Of a stretch of DNA of 64,000 nt, positions 49,956-58,727 are shown piece by piece. Origin of the DNA: Planctomycetota bacterium (GTDB lineage: Bacteria > Planctomycetota > MHYJ01 > JACQXL01 > JACQZI01). The stretch's first letter is position 1. Each line of letters starts with the position of its first letter. Position numbers and translations under genes: made by a program. Below the pieces are notes generated by a model that had not been told where the DNA came from, searched no databases, and worked only from the letters and a program-made list of their open reading frames with translations. The stretch is taken from assembly GCA_016207825.1 (NCBI GenBank), contig JACQZI010000008.1, positions 142,152 through 206,151 on the forward strand, written 5' to 3'.

Positions 49956-50762
49956 CTATTTACAGCCTTCTACATAAATGCTTGTTACATAATTATGGAT
50001 TGATTTGCCTTTGGGTAAATTATCCTTAAGTGATTTACAAAATGGGTCATTGGTATCATCACTCACAAATGTATATTTCTTGGGGGTAATTTTTACTCTT
50101 CTAAACCCGGCTGATTCCATTATTGCTTTATATTCACCAACCAGGATTGCTCCGCTGATACAGCCGACATACGCTTTGATATTCTTTGCGATACTCGCCG
50201 GTAATTCTTTTAATAAAGCCATATCGGAAATGGCTACTTTTCCGCCCGGTTTTAATGTTCGGTGGATTTCCTTGAATACCTTTTCCTTGTCCGGCGACAG
50301 GTTAATCACGCAGTTGCTGATAACCACATCAATTGAACCGTTTTCCACAGGAAGGTTTTCAATCTCTCCCAATTTGAATTCTACGTTGGTGATTCCGGCC
50401 TTCCGTGCGTTCCCTCGCGCCTTTTCTATCATTTCCGGCGTCATATCCACGCCGATTACCTTTCCTTTTGCGCCGACTTTGTTGGCGGCGATAAAACAAT
50501 CGATTCCCGCGCCCGAGCCGAGGTCTAGCACGGTTTCGCCTCTTTTAAGATTAGCCAATGCAGTCGGATTTCCGCAACCCAGCCCCAGATTGGCATCGTT
50601 TGGGATGGCGCTTAAGTCCTTTTTGGAATAACCTATGGCAGAGGCAATGCCTTGTGTATCCCCGCAACAGGAACTTCCGCTCCCGCATCCGCACCCGCTA
50701 TTCGCTTGGGCAATCTTACCGTAGGCTTTTTTGACTGTCTTTTTAATGTCTTTCTTATGCAT
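49956..50762 (-). CDS. arsM: Arsenite S-adenosylmethionine methyltransferase
   Basis: 268 aa. The N-terminal Cys-rich patch GCGCGSGSSCCG, the SAM site VLDLGSGAGIDCFIA, VISNCVINLSPDK and the Cys in KAYVGCISGA give the arsenite-binding Cys set of ArsM. It methylates As(III) to volatile or less toxic species. The Cys pattern separates it from ubiquinone-type methyltransferases. Confidence 0.94.
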   Translation of the reverse strand: MHKKDIKKTVKKAYGKIAQANSGCGCGSGSSCCGDTQGIASAIGYSKKDLSAIPNDANLGLGCGNPTALANLKRGETVLDLGSGAGIDCFIAANKVGAKGKVIGVDMTPEMIEKARGNARKAGITNVEFKLGEIENLPVENGSIDVVISNCVINLSPDKEKVFKEIHRTLKPGGKVAISDMALLKELPASIAKNIKAYVGCISGAILVGEYKAIMESAGFRRVKITPKKYTFVSDDTNDPFCKSLKDNLPKGKSIHNYVTSIYVEGCK

Positions 50763-50771
50763 AAATCTCCT

Positions 50772-51017
50772 TTACTTTTGAAGGTTAGAGTTTATCAGGC
50801 TTTTTATGTCATCTTTATTCGGGACTTTTCCCGCTACTTTGACTTTGCCGTCTATGACTAGCGCCGGAGTCATCATCACCCCGTAATTCATAATCTCATT
50901 TATTTTCTCCACCTTGACAAGCTCCGCCTGAACCCCTGACTCCTTAATCGCCTCGCTGGTTAATTCATACAGTTTCTTGCACTTGGGGCACCCGGTTCCC
51001 AATATTTCTATCTTCAT
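50772..51017 (-). CDS. Small thioredoxin-like redox protein (redox-active disulfide protein 2 type)
   Basis: 81 aa. MKIEILGTGCPKCKKLYEL carries a CPKC active site. EKINEIMNYGVMMTPALVIDGKVKVAGKVP contains the Thr-Pro loop in place of cis-Pro. This family often sits next to YraQ/ArsP-type permeases and ArsR regulators, as here. It is a likely cytosolic reductant for the arsenic enzymes. Confidence 0.9.
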   Translation of the reverse strand: MKIEILGTGCPKCKKLYELTSEAIKESGVQAELVKVEKINEIMNYGVMMTPALVIDGKVKVAGKVPNKDDIKSLINSNLQK

Positions 51018-51044
51018 CTTAAATCTCCTTCCTTTTAAGTTTAA

Positions 51045-51602
51045 CTAAACATCCGAAAACGGTGCAGGCACACTGTACCCGCAAGATTTTAAGAGCCTGA
51101 TAAGCTCATTGCGTTTTTCATTATATTTGCCTGAGAATAAATCAGTGCAGACCATAATATTCTTTTCATCATTTGCCAGTTTCACCGCAAAAGCCATGCA
51201 GGCCGGTTCGCCGCATTTCCGGCAATTCGTCGCAGGCAGCAATTTATATATATCAAGGGGTAATAACCTTTTTCTGCGTTCATAATTCGGCGTAATCGTA
51301 TCCCGCTTGTTATAACAATCATTGACTATCGTTTTAAACCATTCGATTAATTCCTGCGCGTCTTTAAGGTCGATTACCTTGCCGGCGGCTAATTGCCTTG
51401 GTTGTATCCCGATTAATCGGACGTCTTTTTTCATCGTGATGCTCGGGCCGTCCTTATTATAAATTGCATCGTCAATGACCGCATTAAGATAAGGCATAAT
51501 CTCCGAGATATTAATATCCAGCTCCGCGATAAACCTGATTCGCTCCGGCATCGCGATGCAGGGCATCGTCTTAATTATCGTTACGTTGTTTAAATAAGGC
51601 AT
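51045..51602 (-). CDS. Fe-S domain protein of unknown function in the arsenic operon
   Basis: 185 aa. The start ATG overlaps the permease stop (TAATG). The N-terminal 110 residues are not recognised, though they include a metal-like CIAMPE segment. The C-terminal region has a four-Cys domain C-x2-C-x4-C-x16-C (NCRKCGEPACMAF...IMVC), the pattern of the 4Fe-4S domain found in RnfB and CO-dehydrogenase/corrinoid proteins. It may donate electrons to arsenate reduction or sense redox; the role is open. Confidence 0.7.
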   Translation of the reverse strand: MPYLNNVTIIKTMPCIAMPERIRFIAELDINISEIMPYLNAVIDDAIYNKDGPSITMKKDVRLIGIQPRQLAAGKVIDLKDAQELIEWFKTIVNDCYNKRDTITPNYERRKRLLPLDIYKLLPATNCRKCGEPACMAFAVKLANDEKNIMVCTDLFSGKYNEKRNELIRLLKSCGYSVPAPFSDV

Positions 51603-52768
51603 TAGAACCACGCTCCATAAATCATCCCGCTGATTGTTGCCATAACTACCACCAGCGAAACATATGTTAACATTTTCTTGGTTCCGATAATCTGCCTGAT
51701 AACTACCATGCTGGGCAATGACAGTGCCGGACCGGCAAGCAAAAGCGCCAGGGCAGGCCCTTTTCCCATTCCGGAGCCTATCAGTCCCTGCAGAATCGGC
51801 ACTTCGGTCAGGGTGGCAAAATACATTAATGCTCCGGCAACAGACGCAAAGAAATTAGCAAACAGGCTGTTTCCTCCGACCAGTGTTTCTATCCATTTGT
51901 TTGGAATCAGGGATTCATGGCCCGGCCTGCCTAAAAGGAAGCCTGCCACGAAGACCCCCGCAAAGAGCAGAGGGAATATCTGTTTGGCGAATCCCCAGCT
52001 GGAATCCACCCACGAAACCAATTCATTCTTTTTAAACCATTTCTTCAGCATTATTGCTAAAATTAAGAGCAGCCCGGCGCTGATAATCCACTTAGCTTTA
52101 TAAATTGCCTGCCAGGCGTGCATCGTTTCATCTTTTCCCCAGTTGGCAAAGACCAGAATTCCGCACATCACCGCGAAATATAATGTATTCATTCCCAAAG
52201 TTCGTGAGCCTTTTTCCTCTTCAGGCACGACTAAATCGGCGGCGGATTGCTTGTTTAGCTCTTCCTTGCGGAATATGAGATGCATTAATAATCCTATGAC
52301 TACGGCAAAAACTATCGCGCCGACCGCCCGGGCAATCCCCATTTCCAATCCGAGGACGCGTGCGGTGAGTATGATAGCCAGGACATTGATTGCTGGCCCT
52401 GAATAAAGGAATGCCGTGGCCGGGCCGATGCCGGCGCCGCATTTGCAGATTCCGGCAAAGATGGGAAGAACCGTGCACGAGCAGACCGCTAAGACACTTC
52501 CGGAGACAGAAGCAACCGAATATGCCAGCCATTTATTCGCTTTGGCGCCGAAATATTTCATCACGGCGCCTTGGCTCACGAAATTCGAAATCGCTCCCGC
52601 AATGAAAAAAGCCGGAACCAAACATAACATCACATGCTGGCGGGCATAATCCTGGAGCATATAAAATGATTCCATCAGGGCGTTTTGGATACTTAAGCGT
52701 TCAAACGGGATAAAATAAGCCAGAAGGAACACCCCGATTATCAGGAATAGCTTCGTCCGTTCTTTCAT
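51602..52768 (-). CDS. ArsP/YraQ-type permease (UPF0718)
   Basis: 388 aa with about eight to ten membrane segments. SGSVLAVCSCTVLPIFAGI is the family's Cys motif, repeated in shape by ATLTEVPILQGLIGSGMGKGPAL in the second half. ArsP members export trivalent organoarsenicals, and others are of unknown function. Its start overlaps the arsR stop codon (TAATG), so it is translationally coupled to the regulator. Confidence 0.85.
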   Translation of the reverse strand: MKERTKLFLIIGVFLLAYFIPFERLSIQNALMESFYMLQDYARQHVMLCLVPAFFIAGAISNFVSQGAVMKYFGAKANKWLAYSVASVSGSVLAVCSCTVLPIFAGICKCGAGIGPATAFLYSGPAINVLAIILTARVLGLEMGIARAVGAIVFAVVIGLLMHLIFRKEELNKQSAADLVVPEEEKGSRTLGMNTLYFAVMCGILVFANWGKDETMHAWQAIYKAKWIISAGLLLILAIMLKKWFKKNELVSWVDSSWGFAKQIFPLLFAGVFVAGFLLGRPGHESLIPNKWIETLVGGNSLFANFFASVAGALMYFATLTEVPILQGLIGSGMGKGPALALLLAGPALSLPSMVVIRQIIGTKKMLTYVSLVVVMATISGMIYGAWF

Positions 52769-53142
52769 TATTCATTTTCTCCTTTACAGCATTTTAATCT
52801 CAGGCATAAAAGCCCCCGGTTTTTCAAGCCTGCCAGGCGTTGGTATTCCGTTTTGAAAGAGGGGGGTTTGCCCAGCGTCTTTTTAAAGAATGATGCCGTC
52901 TCTTTTAAATAACCGTTTAATGCCTTGCGGCGTATCCCGTAGACAATCCATTTCCCTTCACGCCGCGAATCAATGAGATTATGGTTTTTCAAAATTGCCA
53001 GGTGCTGGGAAACGCAGGATTGGTTAATCTTTAAAATATCCATTAGCTCGCACACGCACATGGATTGGGTGGAAAGCAGTTTGATAATTTTGACTCTGGT
53101 CGGGTCTGAAACGAGCTTGCCGAAATCAATCAGCGCTTTCAT
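52768..53142 (-). CDS. arsR: ArsR-family metalloregulator of the arsenic operon
   Basis: 124 aa. The winged-helix core has LVSDPTRVKIIKLL, the As(III)-binding MCVCELMDIL in the recognition-helix region and NQSCVSQHLAILKNHNLI, with wing REGKWIVYGI. It represses the operon until arsenite binds the Cys residues. An extra basic C-terminal tail ends with paired Cys. It has an AAAGGA ribosome site, and its operator lies just upstream. Confidence 0.95.
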   Translation of the reverse strand: MKALIDFGKLVSDPTRVKIIKLLSTQSMCVCELMDILKINQSCVSQHLAILKNHNLIDSRREGKWIVYGIRRKALNGYLKETASFFKKTLGKPPSFKTEYQRLAGLKNRGLLCLRLKCCKGENE

Positions 53143-53165
53143 TGTTAATTCCTTTCGAATGGATT

Positions 53166-53215
53166 AACATATTCGTTTATACGAATATGTTATCATAGCG
53201 GGAATGAAATGTCAA
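53166..53215 (-). promoter_or_regulatory. Arsenic operon promoter with overlapping ArsR operator
   Basis: AACATATTCGT-ttat-ACGAATATGTT (53166-53191) is a perfect 11-bp inverted repeat. On the minus strand TTGACA (53210-53215) and TAACAT (53187-53192) are 17 bp apart, so the operator covers the -10 box and start site. This is the expected layout for repression by ArsR. Confidence 0.88.
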
Positions 53216-53307
53216 GAAAACTTAGTAACCGTGCTCTTAAAGGCGAATCGCACGAATTTTAGAAGGAGTGTGTTTTGCGGTTATTATTTTGCTTGGCTAA
53301 TCCCGCT

Positions 53308-53340
53308 CCTATCTCCCCGGCGTAATACCGGGGAGATAGG
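53308..53340. terminator. Strong hairpin downstream of the EF-hand gene
   Basis: CCTATCTCCCCGG and CCGGGGAGATAGG are perfect 13-bp arms around a 7-nt loop, 19 nt past the stop of the minus-strand gene. There is no U tract, so it may be a processing or repeat hairpin rather than an intrinsic terminator. Confidence 0.45.
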
Positions 53341-53358
53341 TGGTATCGGATTGGCGTA

Positions 53359-54627
53359 TTATTTCTTGCGCTTGGGAGTAGGCTTGTGTTTTGGCGCAGG
53401 CGTCTTATTCTTGCCCTTGAAGAAATTATCGTTCCAGCCGTGGTTGTTATCCCATGCGTTTTCCTTGCGGTCGCGGACGTTTTCTTTCCTGTCGCGGACG
53501 TCCTCGCGTTTGTCACGGCGGTCTTCAGCCCGGTCGAACTTGTCTTCTAACTTGTCTTTTTTGCCGCCGTCGTGTTTGCTGTCCCAGATATCCTCACGCT
53601 TGTCGCGGACGTCTTCGTGCCTGTCGCGGACGTTTTCATTCCGGTCACGGACATTCTCGCGCCGGTCCCAGGTATCCTCACACCGGTCTAACCTCAACCA
53701 GTGCTTTTCCATGTTTCCCCCCACCACAGGGTGGTTTTCCAGCCACTTTTTATCCTGCCTGATTTCATGCAACGTTTTGGAGTGCTCCTTTACCCAGTAG
53801 GGGTGTGCGGCAAGGGTGTTTAGTTCGTCCGGGTGGTTTTTAATCCATTCGGGTTTTTCCGGGTCGTAATCAGGAAAACGTTTCTTGATATCTTCGACGA
53901 CTTTCTTTTCTATTTCCCGGTGATGCTCCCGTTCCCACTGTTTTTCGGTTTTGCATTCTTCTAAGCTTAAAATGCCGTCGTTGTTGGCATCGGCGTGCTG
54001 GAATCTTTTGCCGTCTTTATAATATTCGAAATCTTTCCGGGCGGCTTTGATTTCATCCATATCGAGTATTCCGTCGTCATTGGCATCGGCGTTATCAAAC
54101 CGTTCCTGGTCGTAGACTTCCTCGTAAATTTCATCCCGGTTGGCTTTGCGTTTTTCCCAGATTTTTTCCGCGACTTCCGAAATATCGGTGCATTCGCCGC
54201 TTTTCTCGCGTTCCTCGCGCCACCTGTCAAGCAGTTCTTCCTGTTTTTCCTGCAATGCGTTGCGTTCGGATTCATCCAGCGTGCCGTCGTTATTGGTATC
54301 ACCGTGTTTCAGCATGAACCGTTTCTGGGCAGTCCGGAATGCGGTGAAGCGCCTGAGTGTTTCTTTGAATGCGGCGGGGTCCTTTTCCTTGAGCTGCATC
54401 AGTTTTTCTTTAAACTTTGCCTTAAACTGTTCCGGGTCGCTGTCGCGCAGGGAAATTAACTCATCCTTGTCATCATTACCCTGTCCGCTGTTGCCGTCAC
54501 CGATTTGATCAGCTTTGCCGCTGTTCGGGTCGTCTTTGTTGTCGCCTTCGGCATTAACAACAAGGCTTATGCCGAAAATGAGCACGGCAACCGTTGCCGC
54601 GGCTAACAGCCATTTTGCCTTTTCCAT
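53359..54627 (-). CDS. Exported EF-hand protein with heptad Arg/Asp/Glu repeats
   Basis: 422 aa. A signal peptide (residues 5-26) precedes an acidic linker. Three canonical EF loops follow: DTNNDGTLDESE (~109), DANDDGILDMDE (~185) and DANNDGILSLEE (~212). The C-terminal third is built of 7-residue units of the type R-E-D-V-R-D-R, forming a highly charged helix, and ends in the basic tail TPAPKHKPTPKRKK. It is a calcium-binding envelope or matrix protein by composition. Similar repeat proteins are common in planctomycetes. Confidence 0.8.
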   Translation of the reverse strand: MEKAKWLLAAATVAVLIFGISLVVNAEGDNKDDPNSGKADQIGDGNSGQGNDDKDELISLRDSDPEQFKAKFKEKLMQLKEKDPAAFKETLRRFTAFRTAQKRFMLKHGDTNNDGTLDESERNALQEKQEELLDRWREEREKSGECTDISEVAEKIWEKRKANRDEIYEEVYDQERFDNADANDDGILDMDEIKAARKDFEYYKDGKRFQHADANNDGILSLEECKTEKQWEREHHREIEKKVVEDIKKRFPDYDPEKPEWIKNHPDELNTLAAHPYWVKEHSKTLHEIRQDKKWLENHPVVGGNMEKHWLRLDRCEDTWDRRENVRDRNENVRDRHEDVRDKREDIWDSKHDGGKKDKLEDKFDRAEDRRDKREDVRDRKENVRDRKENAWDNNHGWNDNFFKGKNKTPAPKHKPTPKRKK

Positions 54628-54824
54628 AGCATTCTCCTTTCTTTAAATATGTTGTATTTGTCTTAAATATATAACACTATACGGCAGGGAAAGTTTCGCA
54701 GAAATATTATTATCTTAAAGTAAATAATTCTTGTCACCGGCCGAAAGCCAATATAAAATCAGGGTGTAATGGCATAACACGTGCCCCTGCTGATAAGAGG
54801 GGTTTTAAGGATGTTTAGTTTTAT

Positions 54825-55793
54825 ATGAAACCGGTATTATATACATTAATCATTGCCTCTATCGCGATTGTTGCGGCATGGGCGGTATGGTTCGGCTCTA
54901 AGCCGGCTCCCGAAGCCGCGCCCACTCAAGAGAGAGAAGGAGTAAAAGATATGCCTTATAATGCACTCACCCCTGAAGAGGAAAATGTCATTCTCCGCCG
55001 CGGGACCGAACCGCCTTTCAGCGGCAAATACGATGATTTCTTTGAAGAGGGTCTCTATATCTGCCGCCGCTGCAACGCGCCTTTATACCGTTCGCAGGAT
55101 AAATTCAAATCAGGATGCGGCTGGCCTTCCTTTGACGACGAAATTCCGGGCGCGGTAAAAAGGACTGTTGACCCGGACGGCGCGCGCGTGGAAATCACCT
55201 GCTCCCGTTGCGGCGCGCATTTGGGGCATGTCTTCACAGGGGAAGGCATGACGCCCAAGGATACCCGCCACTGCGTCAATTCCATTTCCATGGTCTTCGT
55301 GCCGAAGGAAAATCTTAAGAGGGCGATTTTCGCCTCAGGCTGTTTTTGGGGGACGCAATATTATCTCGAGCGGGCTTCCGGAGTCATCACTACGACCGTC
55401 GGATATGCCGGCGGAACTAAGGAAAACCCCACTTATGAAGAAGTCTCCAGCGGCAAGACCGGCCATGCTGAATCGGTCGAGGTGGTTTTTGATAACCGCA
55501 AGATAACCTATGAAGAACTGGCAAAACTATTCTTTGAGACGCACGACCCAACACAAGTGAACCGGCAGGGGCCGGATATCGGGACGCAATACCGTTCGGC
55601 GATATTTTACCTGGATGAGGAGCAGAAAAAGACGGCGGAAAAACTCGTCAAGATTCTGGAGTCTAAAGGCTATAAAGTAGCGACCGAGGTTACGCCGGCC
55701 GGAAAGTTTTGGCATGCGGAGGATTATCACCAGGAGTATTATGATAAAAATTCCGGAACCCCTTATTGCCATGTATATACCAAAAGGTTTTAA
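54825..55793 (+). CDS. msrBA: Membrane-anchored MsrB-MsrA methionine sulfoxide reductase fusion
   Basis: 322 aa. One membrane segment (residues 4-24) leads into MsrB (45-160) with zinc pairs CRRC and CSRCGAHLGH and catalytic Cys in RHCVNSISM. MsrA (164-322) follows with the nucleophile in FASGCFWG, GYAGG and HDPTQ. Together they repair both epimers of Met sulfoxide outside the cytoplasm. The order is B then A, as in some Gram-negative and planctomycete proteins. No separate ribosome site is strong. Confidence 0.94.
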   Translation: MKPVLYTLIIASIAIVAAWAVWFGSKPAPEAAPTQEREGVKDMPYNALTPEEENVILRRGTEPPFSGKYDDFFEEGLYICRRCNAPLYRSQDKFKSGCGWPSFDDEIPGAVKRTVDPDGARVEITCSRCGAHLGHVFTGEGMTPKDTRHCVNSISMVFVPKENLKRAIFASGCFWGTQYYLERASGVITTTVGYAGGTKENPTYEEVSSGKTGHAESVEVVFDNRKITYEELAKLFFETHDPTQVNRQGPDIGTQYRSAIFYLDEEQKKTAEKLVKILESKGYKVATEVTPAGKFWHAEDYHQEYYDKNSGTPYCHVYTKRF

Positions 55794-55864
55794 GGAGTGG
55801 TGTGCATAATAATCTGTCGCAGCTCTAGTCGTAAAAAGATTGAATAAGGAAAGGGAAAAGAGTA

Positions 55865-55921
55865 AAATCCTAACTGATTAACTCATGGACTATTGAACTA
55901 GTGAGCTACTGAACATATAAG
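55865..55921. repeat. Word-like repeat of the ATTGAACTA type
   Basis: ACTATTGAACTAGTGAGCTA words, also found before the peptidase gene at 16565-16612. The unit is about 10-11 bases. Confidence 0.4.
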
Positions 55922-55933
55922 AAAGGAGCATCT

Positions 55934-56893
55934 ATGGATAGGAATATGGCATTGGAATTTGTCCGGGTAACCGAAGCGGCTGCATTGGGGGCTTCCAAGT
56001 GGATGGGGTTAGGCAATGACAAGTCTGCCGACCAGGCCGCCGTGGATTTCATGCGCAAGGCATTTTCTTCAATCAGGTTTGAAGGAACCGTGGTCATCGG
56101 GGAAGGCGAACGTGACGAGGCGCCGATGCTTTATATCGGGGAGAAAATCGGCAAGGGCGGCGACCCCAAGCTTGATATCGCGATTGACCCATTGGAAGGG
56201 ACGACGCTCACCGCCCAGGGGCGGCCTAATGCGATATCGGTCGTGGCGGCGGCGCCGCGCGGCCATTTCCTGAATGCCCCTGATACCTATATGAAAAAGA
56301 TTGCCGTCGGCCCCTGCGCCGCCGGAGTAATAGATATCAACGCGCCGGTAAAAGACAATGTCCGGGCGGTTGCCAAAAAACTGGGGCGCCCGGTGGAAGC
56401 GGTAACGGTAGTTGTTCTGGACCGCCCGCGCCATGCGGATATCATCAAGGAGGTGCGCGAATTGGGAGCCAGGATTTATTTAATCCAGGATGGCGACGTG
56501 GCCGCGGCAGTGGCGACCGCTTTTGCCGAAGAATCAGAGGTGGATATGTTATTGGGCATCGGCGGGGCGCCCGAAGGGGTATTGGCAGCGGCGGCATTGC
56601 AATGCCTGGGCGGCGATATGCAGGGACAGCTTAAACCACGCAACGAGGACGAGGTGCGCCGCGCCAAGGAGATGGGCATAAAAAACATAGATAAGGTCTT
56701 TACCATGGATGAACTGGCCAAGCCTGAAGATATCATGTTTGCGGCGACCGGCGTGACCAACGGGACGTTTTTGAAAGGCGTCCGGTTTATTACCGGAGGT
56801 GCGATTACCCATTCGGTGGTGATGCGCTCCAAGACCGGGACGGTCCGTTATATAAAGGCTTACCACAAATTCGCTAAAAAACCGTTATATTAA
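55934..56893 (+). CDS. glpX: Class II fructose-1,6-bisphosphatase
   Basis: 319 aa with an AAAGGAG ribosome site. VTEAAALGASKWMG, VIGEGERDEAPMLYIGE, the metal site DIAIDPLEGTT and GIGGAPEGVLAAAAL are the GlpX signature. It hydrolyses fructose-1,6-bisphosphate in gluconeogenesis. In this class sedoheptulose bisphosphate is sometimes also a substrate. Confidence 0.96.
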   Translation: MDRNMALEFVRVTEAAALGASKWMGLGNDKSADQAAVDFMRKAFSSIRFEGTVVIGEGERDEAPMLYIGEKIGKGGDPKLDIAIDPLEGTTLTAQGRPNAISVVAAAPRGHFLNAPDTYMKKIAVGPCAAGVIDINAPVKDNVRAVAKKLGRPVEAVTVVVLDRPRHADIIKEVRELGARIYLIQDGDVAAAVATAFAEESEVDMLLGIGGAPEGVLAAAALQCLGGDMQGQLKPRNEDEVRRAKEMGIKNIDKVFTMDELAKPEDIMFAATGVTNGTFLKGVRFITGGAITHSVVMRSKTGTVRYIKAYHKFAKKPLY

Positions 56894-57004
56894 AGATACG
56901 GCGTCTGGTTCAGGGGATACCATATTGAATTGGAATGAGGCAGATTCATCCCGCTTTAGGGGTTTTGTGCCACTCTAAGAGAACCGGGTATTGCAAGATA
57001 TATT

Positions 57005-57832
57005 ATGGTATCAGAAAAATCGCGCCAATATAACATCACCATTGCCGACATATTAAACGATGAAATACCTCCCGGCATCAAGTTGATGACCTGTTACATA
57101 TATAATATTAAAGAAAACGGTGGTAATTACGAGCCGGTTCTTGCCAGCAAAGAAACGCAAAAATATGCCGTTGAAGGGAATAATCTTGTTTGTTGCCATT
57201 ATGATGAGACAGGGGAAATGGTATCTAAAGATGTATTAATAGGCAACGAAGAAGCTAAAACCATCGAGAAACATACTTTCTCCATGCCCGGCGGCGCCTT
57301 GTTTTCAAAACATATTTTCAAATACGACAATCACGGCAACTTGGTAAAAGATATTAATTATCTCAACGATGGTGTGCATGTCAATACCGCCCAATATTCC
57401 TACGATGACGAAGGAAGATTAACCCAAAGGCAAGCCTGTGATGCCGACGGTATTTCCCAGCAAATCATAAGAATATATGATGCATCCGGCCTTTTAACCG
57501 GAGAAGACTATTACGAGGATGATGTTCTGCAGGAAAAAAAGCTCCTTAAATACGACATAAACAACAAAACCGTTGAGACAGTTACATATGAAAATGGACG
57601 GGAAAACTGGTCGGAAAGGCATGTCTCCCTTTATGATTCCAATGATAAGGAAATTGAAAAATTATGTTATAATGCTTCGGATGGCTTGTATTTGAAGACT
57701 ACTTATAAATATGATGTGTTCGGGAACCTTACGGAAGAAATCAATTACACCATAATCAATGAATCCGGGATAACCAAGGAAGTTCCTTTCCATAAATATG
57801 TCAACGAATACGAATACCTTGAAAAAGAATAA
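57005..57832 (+). CDS. YD-repeat-like protein without signal peptide
   Basis: 275 aa. From residue 60 onward it is built of about eight units with a Y-D-x-x-G-x-L pattern (FKYDNHGNLVKDINY, YSYDDEGRLTQRQ, IYDASGLLTGEDYY, YKYDVFGNLTEEINY), the RHS/YD beta-repeat. It lacks a toxin tip, a DPxGL core or export signal, so it is a stand-alone repeat protein. The coding sequence is AT-richer than glpX. The function is unknown. Confidence 0.7.
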   Translation: MVSEKSRQYNITIADILNDEIPPGIKLMTCYIYNIKENGGNYEPVLASKETQKYAVEGNNLVCCHYDETGEMVSKDVLIGNEEAKTIEKHTFSMPGGALFSKHIFKYDNHGNLVKDINYLNDGVHVNTAQYSYDDEGRLTQRQACDADGISQQIIRIYDASGLLTGEDYYEDDVLQEKKLLKYDINNKTVETVTYENGRENWSERHVSLYDSNDKEIEKLCYNASDGLYLKTTYKYDVFGNLTEEINYTIINESGITKEVPFHKYVNEYEYLEKE

Positions 57833-58090
57833 GAGGTGGGCGTGAAAGGGCGGTGACTATCACCGATTATGTCGGAATCCCGCTATAAACGGGGTAAGCT
57901 TGTCACCTGAGGCGACCCTGAATCTTAACCACAGACCCATCCTCTGGCGTGACAAATCAAATTAAATAGAGAATTAGTTCTCAATATATTAGAGATGATA
58001 CCGCGATATATTCGATTTGTCAGGATTGGAAAAGTGAATTATGAGGGAAATCAAGCAGTTAGAGCAATGAATTATCAGGGGGGCTACCCC
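57833..58090. other. Intergenic with a 9-bp inverted repeat, no gene seen
   Basis: TGACAAATC (57950-57958) faces GATTTGTCA (58014-58022) across an AT-rich 55-nt loop. Otherwise nothing recognisable. Confidence 0.5.
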
Positions 58091-58376
58091 TACACCCTTG
58101 TACCAGTATTACTACACATAGCTAGCCTTACCCCTACACCTTGATAGCCTTGCCACTACACCTTGATAGCCTTACCCCTGCACCTTGATAACCTTACCCC
58201 TGCACCTCGATAGCCTTAGGGCTATACCCCTTAACCAATAGGGCCTCATACCGGTAGCCATACTCCTACACTTAGCTAGCCATATCCCTACACCTTGATA
58301 GCCATACTCCTACACCTTGATAACCTTACCACTACACCTCGATAGCCTTACCTCTGCACCTTGATAGCCTTACCTA
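58091..58376. repeat. Tandem array of thirteen 22-bp units
   Basis: Unit starts fall exactly at 58091 + 22n. The consensus is TACACCTTGATAG followed by CCTTACCCC. Units 3 to 5 and 10 to 13 are nearly identical, while 1, 7 and 8 are diverged. There is no length variation across 286 bp, the same total length and unit number as the 36759 array. Confidence 0.88.
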
Positions 58377-58727
58377 TACACCCCTGTCAAAAAATAAAAA
58401 GTGGAAATTTCAAACGGGTTTGAGGATAGATTTAGGATAATATTTCATCGGTGCAAAGCCTTCCGACCGAAGCGTCGGGACAGAGACGCACCCGCCTGCC
58501 GGCGAGGCAGGGAGGGATGGAGTTAGGAGGGTAATTCTTCACCGCCGAGACGCGAAGGACGCAGAGATTTGGTTTTAGGAAACGACTTGCTTGTAGTGAG
58601 GAACGAACTGTAGTGAGGTTTGTGATGAGGAACGAATCTAAACGAATTTGGGATTTGGAAACAGCTACTTCTATCCGATTTAAAATTGTTCTTTCTTATA
58701 ATTAATATTTTTATTGTAAAGCTGAAA
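58377..58727. other. Intergenic, dispersed repeats only
   Basis: No gene. It holds the double hairpin at 58464-58512, GAGACGCGAAGGACGCAGAG-type words near 58545, and GAGGAACGAA words near 58600-58640. Confidence 0.5.
58464..58512. repeat. GC-rich double hairpin
   Basis: CCGAC-cgaagc-GTCGG followed by CCTGCC-ggcga-GGCAGG. It has the same two-stem design as the in-gene elements at 7691, 34656 and 36518. Confidence 0.6.

Noticed and set aside
53204-53800. 198-aa plus-strand ORF rich in Ser/Arg
   Set aside because: It is antisense to the heptad-repeat part of the EF-hand gene and overlaps the ars promoter; the composition is a shadow of the repeats.
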